From Lachnospiraceae bacterium (GTDB lineage Bacteria > Bacillota > Clostridia > Lachnospirales > Lachnospiraceae), in assembly GCA_022793195.1 (NCBI GenBank), contig JAAWCJ010000029.1, positions 62,001 through 126,000 on the forward strand: DNA of 64,000 nucleotides, in the 5' to 3' direction. Below are positions 38,107-46,798 of this stretch, piece by piece. Position 1 is the stretch's first letter; each line of letters starts with the position of its first letter. The position numbers were made by a program, and so were the translations under genes. Under the pieces are notes generated by a model. It made no database searches and was not told where the DNA came from. It saw nothing but the letters and a program-made list of their open reading frames with translations.

Positions 38107-41100
38107 TCACGCGCTCTGCCCTGCCAGCACCTCATCCAGTGTTTCCAGCAGTTTCTCCACATCAATGGGCTTCGCAATGTGTCCATTCATTCCACATTCC
38201 AGGGCTGCCTGCCTGTCTTCTTCAAAGGCATTTGCCGTCATTGCCAGAATCGGCACAGAAGACAATCTTTGATCCTCCAGTTTTCGGATTTCCCTGGCAG
38301 CTTCATGGCCATTCATCACCGGCATCTGGACATCCATAAGCACAAGCTGATAGTAGCCCGGTTCAGAAGATTTTACCATATCCACCGCGATTTCCCCATT
38401 TTCCGCAACATCGACAGAAAAGCCTGCATCTTTCAGGATTTCCATTGCGATTTCCTGGTTCAGCTTATTATCCTCAGCCAGAAGAATCCTCCCTGTCTGG
38501 GCTTTCACCAGCTCTTTCGGGTTATTGTTTTCGCTGGCCTGCCCTGTTCCCACAATAGAAGACAGACAATTCCTAAGCTCCGATAGAAACAACGGCTTAC
38601 TGCAAAATGCCGTCACTCCGGCTTCCTTTGCCTCCTCCTCAATCTCCGACCAATCATAAGCAGTCAATACGATCACCGGTACTTTTTCTTCCGTTTCCTG
38701 GCGGATTCTCCTGGTAACTTCAATTCCATTCATATCCGGCAGGAACCAGTCAACAATATAAACGCTGTACTCATCACCACGCATCACTGCCTGGCGGGTA
38801 CGAAGCACCGCTTCCTTCCCTGACAAAGTCCATTCCGCCCTCATTCCAATCTGTCCCAGCATATAGGACACACTGTCACAAGTATTAAAATCATCATCCA
38901 CCACCAAAGCCCGGCAGTCCTTCAGCTCCGGTATATCCTGCGGTTCTTTTGCATCTGAATCCAGGCGGAAAGTAAAGGAGACAACGAACTCTGTCCCTGC
39001 GCCTTCTTCACTCTTGACCGCAATGGAGCCGTTCATCATATCCACGATATTCTTCGTAATGGCCATTCCCAGGCCAGTTCCCTGAATTCCGCTGATGGTG
39101 GTATTTTTTTCTCTCTCAAAAGGCTCAAAAACATGGGCGACAAACTCTTCACTCATTCCAATGCCCGTATCTCTGATATAAAATTCATAATTGGCGTATC
39201 CGGCAGGCGCTCCGGCTTTTTCCGTAATCCTCAAGGTGATAATTCCACCTGCGCCTGTATATTTAATGGCATTGCTGAGCAGATTTAAAAGCACCTGGTT
39301 CAACCGCAGTTTATCGCAATAAATGTCCTCGTCAAAAACATCCACCGTATCAATATAAAATTCCAACTGCTTTGCATGGATATCCGCCTGTACGATATTG
39401 CGCAGCCCATGGAGAATATCCGGCAGCCTGCAGGGCTTCTCTTCTAAATGCATTTTCCCGCTTTCAATACGGCTCATATCCAACACGTCATTGATCAGGC
39501 TCAACAAATGATTGCCGGATGTCATGATTTTTTTCAGATATTCTTTTACCCGTTCCTGACGCTCGATATGGGTAAGGGCCAGGGCCGTAAAGCCAACAAT
39601 GGCATTCATCGGCGTACGGATATCGTGGGACATATTGGAAAGAAATGTACTCTTGGCCCGGTTGGCCCGGTTGGCCTGCATAAGCGCACTCTCAAGCAGG
39701 CTCTTTTGCTCCATCTCATTTCGGATTTCCTCATCCACACTGCGGAAGCCCAAAACAATCCCGTGGTTTTCTTCCCACTCACCTGTGCGCACCACTTTCA
39801 TCTGAAAATATTTTACATGGTCATTTTTCAAAGTGCGGTAATTCATGTAACACTGTGTTTTTTCTGCCAGCTCTCTCTTCAGCCCTTCCCTGGAAGCCAT
39901 CTGCCGCAGCATCTCACGGTCATCCTCATGGACAAATGCCTCTATGTAACGCTCCATCCTGTCGTCCAGGGAAAGCTCCCCTTCAAAGATTGTCTCTAAA
40001 AGACTGTCGCCGTTGTCCTCATGACGGATCCTGTGTCCCATGCCCGTATTCAAATCAAAGAAACAGACAAGATTATAATCAATGCTAAGTGCATGAACCA
40101 GCTCCATCTGCCTCTGTTCATGCTCCTTTTCCTGAAGCTTCTGCGCCGTACAATCCAAAAGGAAACGCTGGTAAAGAAGTTCTCCATTTTCCTTCAACAG
40201 CTTCACATTTCCCATTACATGCAAAATATCGCCGTTTTTATGGCACACACGGTATTCCACGCTGGTGCTGTCCCCTTCTCTGGTCAGGTCACGGATACTT
40301 TTCCTGAGAGTTTCCTTGTCTTCTTCCATCACTGACTGGGCCACCATATCAAAACCTTCGGCCATCATCTCTTCCTGAGACTCATACCCAAGGATTTTGA
40401 GAGCCGCCCTGTTGATGCTTAAAATCCGCGCTCCATCCGTTGTATGGCACATGACGCCACACTCCATCGTAGTGAATATCGTCTCCAGTGTACGGTTTTT
40501 CTGGATGATCTCCTGTTCATAAGCCCGCTCCTGGGTCACATCAATGGCAACCCCCACTGTTCCCATGACACTTCCATCCAAATCATACAGTGGAGATTTA
40601 TATGTAGTGAGCAATTTGATACCATCTCCGGACTTTACTGTTTCCTCAGAGATGCAGGTTTCCCTTCTGCTCATCACTTCCCGCTCCGACTCAATACAGG
40701 CGGGATCATCCTCTTCCACATCCCAGATGTAAGCATGCCGCTGGCCTTCCACCTGCTTCTTTGTCTTACCCACAGTCCGGCAAAAACTGTCATTTACTTT
40801 TTCATGAACTCCATTTTTGTCCTTATACCAGATCAGGTTGGGTATATTATTGATGGTGGCCTCCAGGTAATGGCTGGTCTGCCAGTAATCCTTTTCCATC
40901 TTGCATGTCTTTTGCCATTTAAGAAAGCGGAAACGGATCTCCTCCTCCGTCATGGGCAGCTTCCATAAATCCTCAATTTCAGACAAGTACTCCGTCAAAC
41001 ACGCTGCATCCCCTTCATCAGCAAGAAGGATCAGCTTTGCTCCCTTCCGCTTTTCTGTAAGCAATGTCCGAAGCCCCTCTGTCAGTCCAATATCCTGCAA

Positions 41101-41262
41101 GACGGCCAATATCACATCCGCTTCGGCCGCCAGCGCCTGATCCGGTTTTTCACCCTCTGAAAACTCGTGGGTAAAAGCCTCCAGCGGAGACATCTCTTTT
41201 ACGATTTCAAACGCTCTGCACGGCTTCCCCGCAAAATAAAAGTGGATATGGCAGCGATACAT
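38107..41262 (-). CDS. Soluble hybrid sensor histidine kinase (pseudo-receiver, PAS, HisKA, HATPase, two receivers)
   Basis: A 1051-residue phosphorelay protein without transmembrane segments. Order: receiver-like N-terminal domain without a clear phospho-aspartate (about 1-118), PAS (135-250), PAS (260-380), a third PAS-like region (395-510), HisKA with MSHDIRTPMN (His near 545), HATPase (about 655-775, DTGIGMSEEF and GTGLGMAI), receiver 1 (VDWFLPDMNG) and receiver 2 (LMDVQMPVMNG). No cognate HPt or output regulator is adjacent. The 297 bp upstream hold element B and no promoter that I can name. The kinase at 61394 has the same C-terminal half. Confidence 0.9.
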   Translation of the reverse strand: MYRCHIHFYFAGKPCRAFEIVKEMSPLEAFTHEFSEGEKPDQALAAEADVILAVLQDIGLTEGLRTLLTEKRKGAKLILLADEGDAACLTEYLSEIEDLWKLPMTEEEIRFRFLKWQKTCKMEKDYWQTSHYLEATINNIPNLIWYKDKNGVHEKVNDSFCRTVGKTKKQVEGQRHAYIWDVEEDDPACIESEREVMSRRETCISEETVKSGDGIKLLTTYKSPLYDLDGSVMGTVGVAIDVTQERAYEQEIIQKNRTLETIFTTMECGVMCHTTDGARILSINRAALKILGYESQEEMMAEGFDMVAQSVMEEDKETLRKSIRDLTREGDSTSVEYRVCHKNGDILHVMGNVKLLKENGELLYQRFLLDCTAQKLQEKEHEQRQMELVHALSIDYNLVCFFDLNTGMGHRIRHEDNGDSLLETIFEGELSLDDRMERYIEAFVHEDDREMLRQMASREGLKRELAEKTQCYMNYRTLKNDHVKYFQMKVVRTGEWEENHGIVLGFRSVDEEIRNEMEQKSLLESALMQANRANRAKSTFLSNMSHDIRTPMNAIVGFTALALTHIERQERVKEYLKKIMTSGNHLLSLINDVLDMSRIESGKMHLEEKPCRLPDILHGLRNIVQADIHAKQLEFYIDTVDVFDEDIYCDKLRLNQVLLNLLSNAIKYTGAGGIITLRITEKAGAPAGYANYEFYIRDTGIGMSEEFVAHVFEPFEREKNTTISGIQGTGLGMAITKNIVDMMNGSIAVKSEEGAGTEFVVSFTFRLDSDAKEPQDIPELKDCRALVVDDDFNTCDSVSYMLGQIGMRAEWTLSGKEAVLRTRQAVMRGDEYSVYIVDWFLPDMNGIEVTRRIRQETEEKVPVIVLTAYDWSEIEEEAKEAGVTAFCSKPLFLSELRNCLSSIVGTGQASENNNPKELVKAQTGRILLAEDNKLNQEIAMEILKDAGFSVDVAENGEIAVDMVKSSEPGYYQLVLMDVQMPVMNGHEAAREIRKLEDQRLSSVPILAMTANAFEEDRQAALECGMNGHIAKPIDVEKLLETLDEVLAGQSA

Positions 41263-41334
41263 TTTCCTTTTTCCTCCCTGTGCATTGTGGCCAAAGCTTC
41301 TATACTATTGCTATTTTAACAATCATAAGGAGCG

Positions 41335-41548
41335 GTGTCAATCCATATTTCACCCGGCGTCCTGCCTGTCTGCCGCGTCTGTCCACGTTGATTTTTTGGT
41401 TTTGCTCCGCCGCTTATTGCCGACAGCCGCCGCTTCCATAAAAGCCAGTCAGCGGGTCTGCCGTCGCTATGCTCACAAAACCTGCAAAATCTGCCTACCG
41501 GACAGACGCGGCAGACAGGCAGGACGCCGGGCGAATATGGATTGACAC
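41335..41548 (+). repeat. Structured element B: 115-bp conserved core inside a ~50-bp stem
   Basis: Left arm 41335-41384 and right arm 41500-41548 pair almost completely (one mismatch and one bulge), from GTGTCAATCCATATT at the outside to GTCTGTCC at the inside. The core 41385-41499 is about 90% identical to that of element A in opposite orientation. Stem positions differ between A and B in a compensated way (CCCGGCGTCC/GGACGCCGGG here, CCCAGCATCC/GGATGCTGGG in A). It begins 11 bp after the spoVAF stop and fills most of the gap to the kinase gene. Confidence 0.85.
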
Positions 41549-41559
41549 AGTTTCCTTCT

Positions 41560-42993
41560 CTATCTCTCTTCCGGTGTAAGTCTGGCCCGGAAAAATCTTC
41601 TCTTCAATTCCCGCAGGCTAAAGGGAAGAATCGGATAGATATAACTCTTTCCTGCGATGGTCTTGTTGGTAACAATGGCCATCACAAAAATCACCATTCC
41701 TGCAATAAATCCCCACAGGTTGAAAATACATGTCAGAATTAAAAGCTGAAGCCGCATAAATTTGAGGGCATATCCCAGCTCAAAGCTGGACTGGGTATAA
41801 TTGGACAAGGCCACAAATGCCATATACAACATTGTCTCCGAATTAAACCATCCAGAATTTGCGGCAAACTCTCCCACCACCAGGGCTGCAATCACGCTTA
41901 ACGGTGTAGTCAGCATACTTGGCGTATTGAGGGCTGCCAACCGCAGGCCGTCAATGGAAAATTCCAAAATCAATAGCTGCCAGATCAGCGGAATATTTAC
42001 CGCATCTTTAATCTCCAGAAACTGGAAACTTTCAGGAATCCATTCCGGATTCTGCATGAGCAAAAGCCAAATGGGTGTCAAAATCACGCCCAGCAAAGAA
42101 ATCGTCATCCTGGAAAGCCGCAGATACGTACCTGTAAGGGGCGGAAAATAAAAGTCATCCGCTTCTTCGATAATATCAAAAACAGAAGAAGGAAGAATCA
42201 TGGCTGCCGGAGAAGTATCCACCAAAATAATGATGTTTCCCTCCAGAAGTTGTGCCGCCGCCGTATCCGGACGCTCTGAATACTTAAATTTGGGAAAAGG
42301 ATTATACCATTTATGGGGATAGATACATTCCGCCAGGCTTTCCTGATTCATGGTGAGTGCATCCACCTTAAGATTCTGAATCCTTCCCTTAATCCTGTCC
42401 AACAGTTCCGTATCTACCCGCCCTTCCATATAGCAGATCGCGATATCTGTTCTGGAGCTTGTCCCTGCCTGGGTAATTTCCACCGTAAGTTTGGGGTCAC
42501 GAATCCTCCGGCGGATCATAGCCGTATTAAAAATCAGCGTTTCCACAAATCCGTCTCTGGAGCCACGCAGTACCTTTTCCTTTCCTGGCTCCGATACGCT
42601 CCTGGCTGGGTAGCTTCTGCAGTCAATGGTGATGGCCGCATCATAACCGTCCACAAAGAAACAAGTGATTCCCATGAGAAGCTGGGTAATAATTTCATCC
42701 ACATTCCTCAAAATCCCAATTTCCCCGTAGGGCAGACACTTTTTGGAAAACTCATGAGCTTCTTTTGGGAAATCCTCTTCTCCGATTCCGCACATATACT
42801 GGATAATCCGCTGAAGCACCTCATCCTTTACAAAACCGTCCACAAAATAAAAACAGGCCTGGCGCCCTCCGATTTTCATAGTCCTGTATACTACGTCAAA
42901 ATTCTGATCCACCCTCAGGATCCGATGGAACAATTCCATATTTTCCGCCACACTGGTGGAAATAACTGTCTGATTCCCGCTGCCTGTGCTCAT
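41560..42993 (-). CDS. spoVAF: GerA-family spore protein, SpoVAF type
   Basis: A 477-residue membrane protein of the GerA A-subunit family. The segments GFVETLIFNTAMIRRRIRDP (about residues 142-161), NQESLAECIYPHKWYNPFPKFKYSERPDTA (in parts) and FYFPPLTGTYLRLSR fit SpoVAF better than germinant-receptor GerAA. SpoVAF sits in the inner spore membrane with the SpoVA channel that moves dipicolinic acid. About five C-terminal transmembrane helices (300-440). I start it at the ATG at 42993 behind AAGGGAG. No other spoVA genes are adjacent, which is unusual. Expression should depend on a forespore sigma factor, but no such promoter was recognised. Confidence 0.87.
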   Translation of the reverse strand: MSTGSGNQTVISTSVAENMELFHRILRVDQNFDVVYRTMKIGGRQACFYFVDGFVKDEVLQRIIQYMCGIGEEDFPKEAHEFSKKCLPYGEIGILRNVDEIITQLLMGITCFFVDGYDAAITIDCRSYPARSVSEPGKEKVLRGSRDGFVETLIFNTAMIRRRIRDPKLTVEITQAGTSSRTDIAICYMEGRVDTELLDRIKGRIQNLKVDALTMNQESLAECIYPHKWYNPFPKFKYSERPDTAAAQLLEGNIIILVDTSPAAMILPSSVFDIIEEADDFYFPPLTGTYLRLSRMTISLLGVILTPIWLLLMQNPEWIPESFQFLEIKDAVNIPLIWQLLILEFSIDGLRLAALNTPSMLTTPLSVIAALVVGEFAANSGWFNSETMLYMAFVALSNYTQSSFELGYALKFMRLQLLILTCIFNLWGFIAGMVIFVMAIVTNKTIAGKSYIYPILPFSLRELKRRFFRARLTPEER

Positions 42994-43052
42994 AACTGTC
43001 TCCCTTCCGCATACTCTTGTCAATCGACGGTAGTATCTGCAAAAAGGGAAAA

Positions 43053-43080
43053 ATTATACAGGGCGTCTGCCCTGTATAAT
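43053..43080 (-). terminator. Terminator of the nfn-Dabb-araD unit
   Basis: Arms ATTATACAGGGC (43053-43064) and GCCCTGTATAAT (43069-43080), 12 bp perfect with a 4-base loop, followed on the minus strand by TTTTTCCCTTTTT. It lies 8 bp after the araD stop. Confidence 0.9.
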
Positions 43081-43088
43081 CTTCAAAA

Positions 43089-43778
43089 TTATTTCTGTCC
43101 GTAATAAGCGTTTGCACCGTGTTTTCTAAAATAATGCTTATCCTGTACATATTGGATAGCAGGCGTTACTTTGGGATTTGCCAGTTCCGTGCGGGTCGCC
43201 ATCTTGGCTACCTCCTCCAATACCACCGCATTGTGGACAGCCTCTGCCGCATCTTTTCCCCAGGTAAAAGGTCCATGGCTGGTACAGAGGACGCCAGGTG
43301 TCGCCATAGGGTCTCTGCCTTCAAAAGCTTCGATAATCACCGTACCTGTATGCTTCTCGTAAGCGCTTTCCACTTCCTCTTTTGTCAGTACCCTGGCACA
43401 GGGGATATCCCCATAAAAATAATCGGCATGGGTGGTTCCGTAGCAGGGAATACTCCGGCCGGCCTGCGCCCAGGAAGTCGCCCAGGCCGAATGGGTATGG
43501 ACAATACCTCCCACACCGGAAAATGCCTTGTAAAGTTCCAGATGGGTGGGGGTATCGGAGGACGGACGAAGCTCACCTTCCACCACATTTCCCTCCAAAT
43601 CCACAATCACCATATCTTCCGGCTTCATTGTTGCATAATTTACACCGCTGGGCTTAATGGCCACCAGGCCGCTCTCCCTGTCAATGGCGCTGACATTTCC
43701 CCAAGTATAAACCACCAGGCCAAATTCCGGAAGCTCCATATTGGCATGGTATACTTTTTCTTTTAATGCTTCTAACAT
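43089..43778 (-). CDS. araD: L-ribulose-5-phosphate 4-epimerase (AraD/UlaF/SgbE family)
   Basis: Class II aldolase-fold, zinc-dependent epimerase converting L-ribulose 5-phosphate to D-xylulose 5-phosphate. The 229-residue protein has the family length, with [11 protein letters not shown] (about 27-37), [30 protein letters not shown] (zinc histidines, about 93-111) and TTHADYF. No araA, araB or arabinose transporter is adjacent, so it may serve arabinose, ascorbate or pentitol breakdown encoded elsewhere. It lies 29 bp after the Dabb gene; an AAGGAGAAAAG site precedes it. Confidence 0.92.
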   Translation of the reverse strand: MLEALKEKVYHANMELPEFGLVVYTWGNVSAIDRESGLVAIKPSGVNYATMKPEDMVIVDLEGNVVEGELRPSSDTPTHLELYKAFSGVGGIVHTHSAWATSWAQAGRSIPCYGTTHADYFYGDIPCARVLTKEEVESAYEKHTGTVIIEAFEGRDPMATPGVLCTSHGPFTWGKDAAEAVHNAVVLEEVAKMATRTELANPKVTPAIQYVQDKHYFRKHGANAYYGQK

Positions 43779-43807
43779 CTTTTCTCCTTCTCATCCGCTA
43801 CCGGACG

Positions 43808-44113
43808 CTAATCCAGCACATAATCACAGCAGACCCGGTCTGTCATATAAGGCTTCACACAAGCGGCTCCTGCTGCTACGTGGTCAGGGTGAACCTGATA
43901 AGCCGCAAGGGCCTCCTCAGACTCAAATGTACTGTCAAGTACCACATCCACCGTACTGGTAGACAGAGGAGGGACAATGACCTTCACGTCCAAAACACCG
44001 TCTGCCACTTCCTTGACCGCCTGCAGACGGCGGGCAAATTCTTCCGCCACACGCGCCCGTTCCCCGGCAGATACTTCTGCCTTGAATTTCCAGCTCACAA
44101 TATGTTTAACCAT
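43808..44113 (-). CDS. Dabb (stress-responsive alpha/beta barrel) protein
   Basis: A 101-residue ferredoxin-like-fold protein of the Dabb family: MVKHIVSWKFKAEVSAGERA at the start, then YQVHPDHVAA and a C-terminal DRVCCDYVLD. Dabb proteins form dimeric barrels; a few bind small aromatic or haem-like ligands, most have no known function. It lies between nfnB and araD in the same direction with an AAGGAG site. Confidence 0.87.
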   Translation of the reverse strand: MVKHIVSWKFKAEVSAGERARVAEEFARRLQAVKEVADGVLDVKVIVPPLSTSTVDVVLDSTFESEEALAAYQVHPDHVAAGAACVKPYMTDRVCCDYVLD

Positions 44114-44149
44114 GGAAAACTCCTTCCCGGATTCTTTTTACCCGGATCA

Positions 44150-45532
44150 TTATTTTGACAGAAACTCATGGATTCCTTTTGCGCCGGCGCGTCCTGCTTC
44201 CATGGCCAGGATCACCGTCGCTGCTCCGGTCACAGCATCTCCGCCGGCATAAACACCGTCTTTGCTGGTTTTCCCGGTCTCAGCTTCTGCCACAATACAT
44301 TTCCTCTTATTGATTTCCAGTCCCGCAGTGGTGGAAGAAATCAGAGGGTTGGGAGATGTACCCAGAGACATAATGACTGCATCTGCCTCAATTTCAAATT
44401 CAGACCCTTCCACAGGCACAGGTCTCCTTCTTCCGGAAGCATCCGGTTCTCCAAGCTCCATTCTGATGCAACGGACACCGCTTACCCAACCATTTTCATC
44501 TGTCAGGATTTCCACAGGGTTGGTCAAAATGTCAAAGATCACGCCTTCTTCTTTTGCATGATGAACCTCTTCCGCCCTGGCAGGAAGCTCCGCTTCACTT
44601 CTTCTGTATACGATGTGGCTCTCAGCGCCCAGACGGAGAGCTGTCCTGGCTGCATCCATGGCTACGTTTCCGCCACCGACGATGACTGCCTTTTTGCTCA
44701 CCGGCATGGGGGTTGCATAATCTTCAAGCCTTGCCTTCATCAGGTTGCTTCTGGTTAAATACTCATTGGCAGAGAACACGCCGTTGGCGTTTTCACCGGG
44801 GATCCCCATAAACATGGGAAGGCCTGCCCCGGAACCGATAAATACAGCATCAAAGCCTTCTTCTTCTAAAAGCTCATCAATGGTCACAGACTTTCCGACA
44901 ATCACATCTGTCTCTATCTTCACGCCAAGGGATTTTACATTCTCCACTTCAGGCTTCACCACTGCATCTTTGGGAAGACGGAATTCCGGAATTCCATATG
45001 TAAGTACGCCGCCAGCCTCATGAAGCGCTTCAAAAATTGTCACCTCATAGCCCCATTTTGCCAAATCTCCCGCACAGGAAAGCCCTGCAGGACCAGAACC
45101 GATCACCGCCACTTTCTTTCCATTGAGGCTTTCTGCCTTTTTGGGCTTAATGCCGTTTTCCCTGGCCCAGTCTGCCACAAACCGCTCCAGCTTTCCGATG
45201 GAAACAGGGTCTCCCTTCTTTCCGCGGATACATTTTCCTTCACACTGGCTCTCCTGCGGGCACACACGGCCGCATACTGCCGGCAGGGAAGAAGAAGCCG
45301 TCAATACCTCATACGCCCCTGCAAAATCCTCTTCCACGATCTTTCCAATAAATCCGGGGATATCAATGGCCACCGGACATCCCTGGGAACACATGGGCTT
45401 TTTGCACTGCAGACAACGCTTTGCCTCTTCTACTGCCTCTTCTTTATTGTATCCCAGACATACTTCCTCGAAATTCGCTGCCCTTACCTTAGGAGCCTGC
45501 TCTCTGACAGGTACTCTGTTTAATCCTTCCAT
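44150..45532 (-). CDS. nfnB: NADP-binding bifurcating transhydrogenase subunit NfnB / GltA-type oxidoreductase
   Basis: A 460-residue flavin and iron-sulfur protein annotated in many genomes as NADPH-dependent glutamate synthase small chain (GltA). N-terminal cysteine clusters RCLQCKKPMCSQGCP and CGRVCPQESQCEGKC (about residues 39-53 and 90-104) bind [4Fe-4S] clusters; Rossmann motifs VIGSGPAGLSCAGDLAKWGY and VGGGNVAMDAARTA bind FAD and NADPH. No glutamate synthase large subunit is nearby. The adjacent flavin/[2Fe-2S] gene (TAATG overlap) makes the NfnAB complex the better call: it couples ferredoxin and NADH to NADP by electron bifurcation. Confidence 0.88.
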   Translation of the reverse strand: MEGLNRVPVREQAPKVRAANFEEVCLGYNKEEAVEEAKRCLQCKKPMCSQGCPVAIDIPGFIGKIVEEDFAGAYEVLTASSSLPAVCGRVCPQESQCEGKCIRGKKGDPVSIGKLERFVADWARENGIKPKKAESLNGKKVAVIGSGPAGLSCAGDLAKWGYEVTIFEALHEAGGVLTYGIPEFRLPKDAVVKPEVENVKSLGVKIETDVIVGKSVTIDELLEEEGFDAVFIGSGAGLPMFMGIPGENANGVFSANEYLTRSNLMKARLEDYATPMPVSKKAVIVGGGNVAMDAARTALRLGAESHIVYRRSEAELPARAEEVHHAKEEGVIFDILTNPVEILTDENGWVSGVRCIRMELGEPDASGRRRPVPVEGSEFEIEADAVIMSLGTSPNPLISSTTAGLEINKRKCIVAEAETGKTSKDGVYAGGDAVTGAATVILAMEAGRAGAKGIHEFLSK

Positions 45533-46419
45533 TATTCGTCACCTCCGCAATGTCCGCATCCGCCGTGATGGGTATCGCCCTCCTGGAATTTGAGAAGCTT
45601 TCTGCCCTCTTCCGTCCTGTACATAGCCTGGCGTTTCATGGCTTCATCAAAATTGATCTTGTGGCCGTCAAACTCAGGGCCGTCCACGCAAGCGAATTTC
45701 ACTTCATCTCCTACTGTCAGGCGGCAAGCCCCGCACATACCGGTGCCGTCCACCATGATAGGATTCATGCTGACAACTGTGGGAATCCCCAGCTTCTTTG
45801 TGGTCAGGCAACAGAATTTCATCATAATCATGGGACCAATGGCAATACATACGTCGTACTCTTTCCCCTCTGCCACCAAATCTTCAATAGCTTTTGTCAC
45901 CATACCGCTTCTGCCATAACTTCCGTCGTCGGTGGTGATATAAAGGTTCCCGGCCACCTTCTCCATCATCTCTTCCATAATCACCAGGCTCTTGGTTTTT
46001 GCGCCGACGATTACATCCGCGGCAATCCCATGTTCGTGAAGCCATTTCACCTGAGGATACACAGGCGCTGTGCCCACACCACCTGCCACAAAAAGAATTC
46101 TCTTTTTCTTCGTAACTTCCAGATCCTCGGTAATCAGGTCGGACGGCCTCCCCAAAGGACCTACAAAATCCATCATGCTGTCTCCCGCCTTCAGACCCGC
46201 CAGCTGATGAGTCGAAGCTCCGATGGGCTGGAACACAATGGTGACAGTCCCCTTTTCCCTGTCGTAGTCGGCAATGGTCAAAGGAATCCGTTCCCCTTTT
46301 TCATCCACTCTGACAATGATAAACTGACCCGGTTCGCAGGACTTTGCCACACGTTTTGCTTCCACATCCATCAGAATGATATTTTCTGCCAGATGCTCCG
46401 CTTTCAGAATCTTGAACAT
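45532..46419 (-). CDS. nfnA: Ferredoxin:NADP oxidoreductase subunit NfnA-like (sulfide dehydrogenase-type)
   Basis: A 295-residue FAD/NAD-binding reductase of the PyrK/ferredoxin-NADP reductase group. FAD-binding barrel (1-100, with PLTIADYDREKGT), NAD-binding FVAGGVGTAPVYPQ (about residues 111-124) and a C-terminal [2Fe-2S] site (MCGACR, then FACVDGPEFDGH). This domain order together with the NfnB-like partner matches NfnA, which binds NADH. The extra C-terminal HHGGCGHCGGDE tail has two further cysteines. It is first in the nfnA-nfnB-Dabb-araD unit, behind the promoter at 46480-46508. Confidence 0.87.
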   Translation of the reverse strand: MFKILKAEHLAENIILMDVEAKRVAKSCEPGQFIIVRVDEKGERIPLTIADYDREKGTVTIVFQPIGASTHQLAGLKAGDSMMDFVGPLGRPSDLITEDLEVTKKKRILFVAGGVGTAPVYPQVKWLHEHGIAADVIVGAKTKSLVIMEEMMEKVAGNLYITTDDGSYGRSGMVTKAIEDLVAEGKEYDVCIAIGPMIMMKFCCLTTKKLGIPTVVSMNPIMVDGTGMCGACRLTVGDEVKFACVDGPEFDGHKINFDEAMKRQAMYRTEEGRKLLKFQEGDTHHGGCGHCGGDE

Positions 46420-46479
46420 TTTATTTCCTCCTTACCTTTCCTCCCGCACGGCGGCTTTCCCACACATGCTATCACTTTC

Positions 46480-46508
46480 ATTTTAACACCGTATTTTCGC
46501 CATTTCAA
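46480..46508 (-). promoter_or_regulatory. Promoter of the nfnA-nfnB-Dabb-araD unit
   Basis: On the minus strand TTGAAA (46503-46508), 17 bp, TAAAAT (46480-46485), about 60 bp before nfnA. Confidence 0.75.
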
Positions 46509-46587
46509 CATGAAATTCAGGGAAAAATACGGAAACCTGTAAAAAAAGATTGCACCCGCGGGCTGCACTTCCTTTGGTGTTTTTTGC

Positions 46588-46740
46588 CGTATGGGGGACA
46601 AAGTTTCTTATACAATGCCGCCGATTGACAAGGACACACACGCTCCGGTCTGTATGATTCGGTCGTATATGCCCTTGTCAAGCGACGGTAAAAGGGGCTG
46701 TTGCAAAATATCAGGATATTTTATATTTTGCAACGGCCCC
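46588..46740. repeat. Three chained hairpin repeats between the zinc-ribbon gene and nfnA
   Basis: From left to right: a 30-bp unit CGTATGGGGGACAAAG... (46588-46617) that matches the hairpin at 793; a hairpin with arms CCGCCGATTGACAAGG (46618-46633) and CCTTGTCAAGCGACGG (46673-46688); and a compact terminator hairpin with 18-bp arms GGGGCTGTTGCAAAATAT (46694-46711) and its complement (46723-46740). The composite fills most of the gap 46420-46798 together with the nfnA promoter. I see no gene in it. The last hairpin, lying 59 bp after the zinc-ribbon gene, probably ends that transcript. Confidence 0.75.
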
Positions 46741-46798
46741 CTCTTCAGATACCGCGTTCATATACCTGCATGTAATGACCCAGGCGAAATAACAATCA

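Noticed and set aside
41263-41545. 86-codon plus-strand frame upstream of the hybrid kinase
   Set aside because: It covers the arms and core of element B; the repeated cysteine/arginine content reflects the GC-rich stems.
44150-45532. Glutamate synthase small subunit
   Set aside because: No large subunit is adjacent, and the overlapping partner is a flavin/[2Fe-2S] reductase, which fits NfnAB better.
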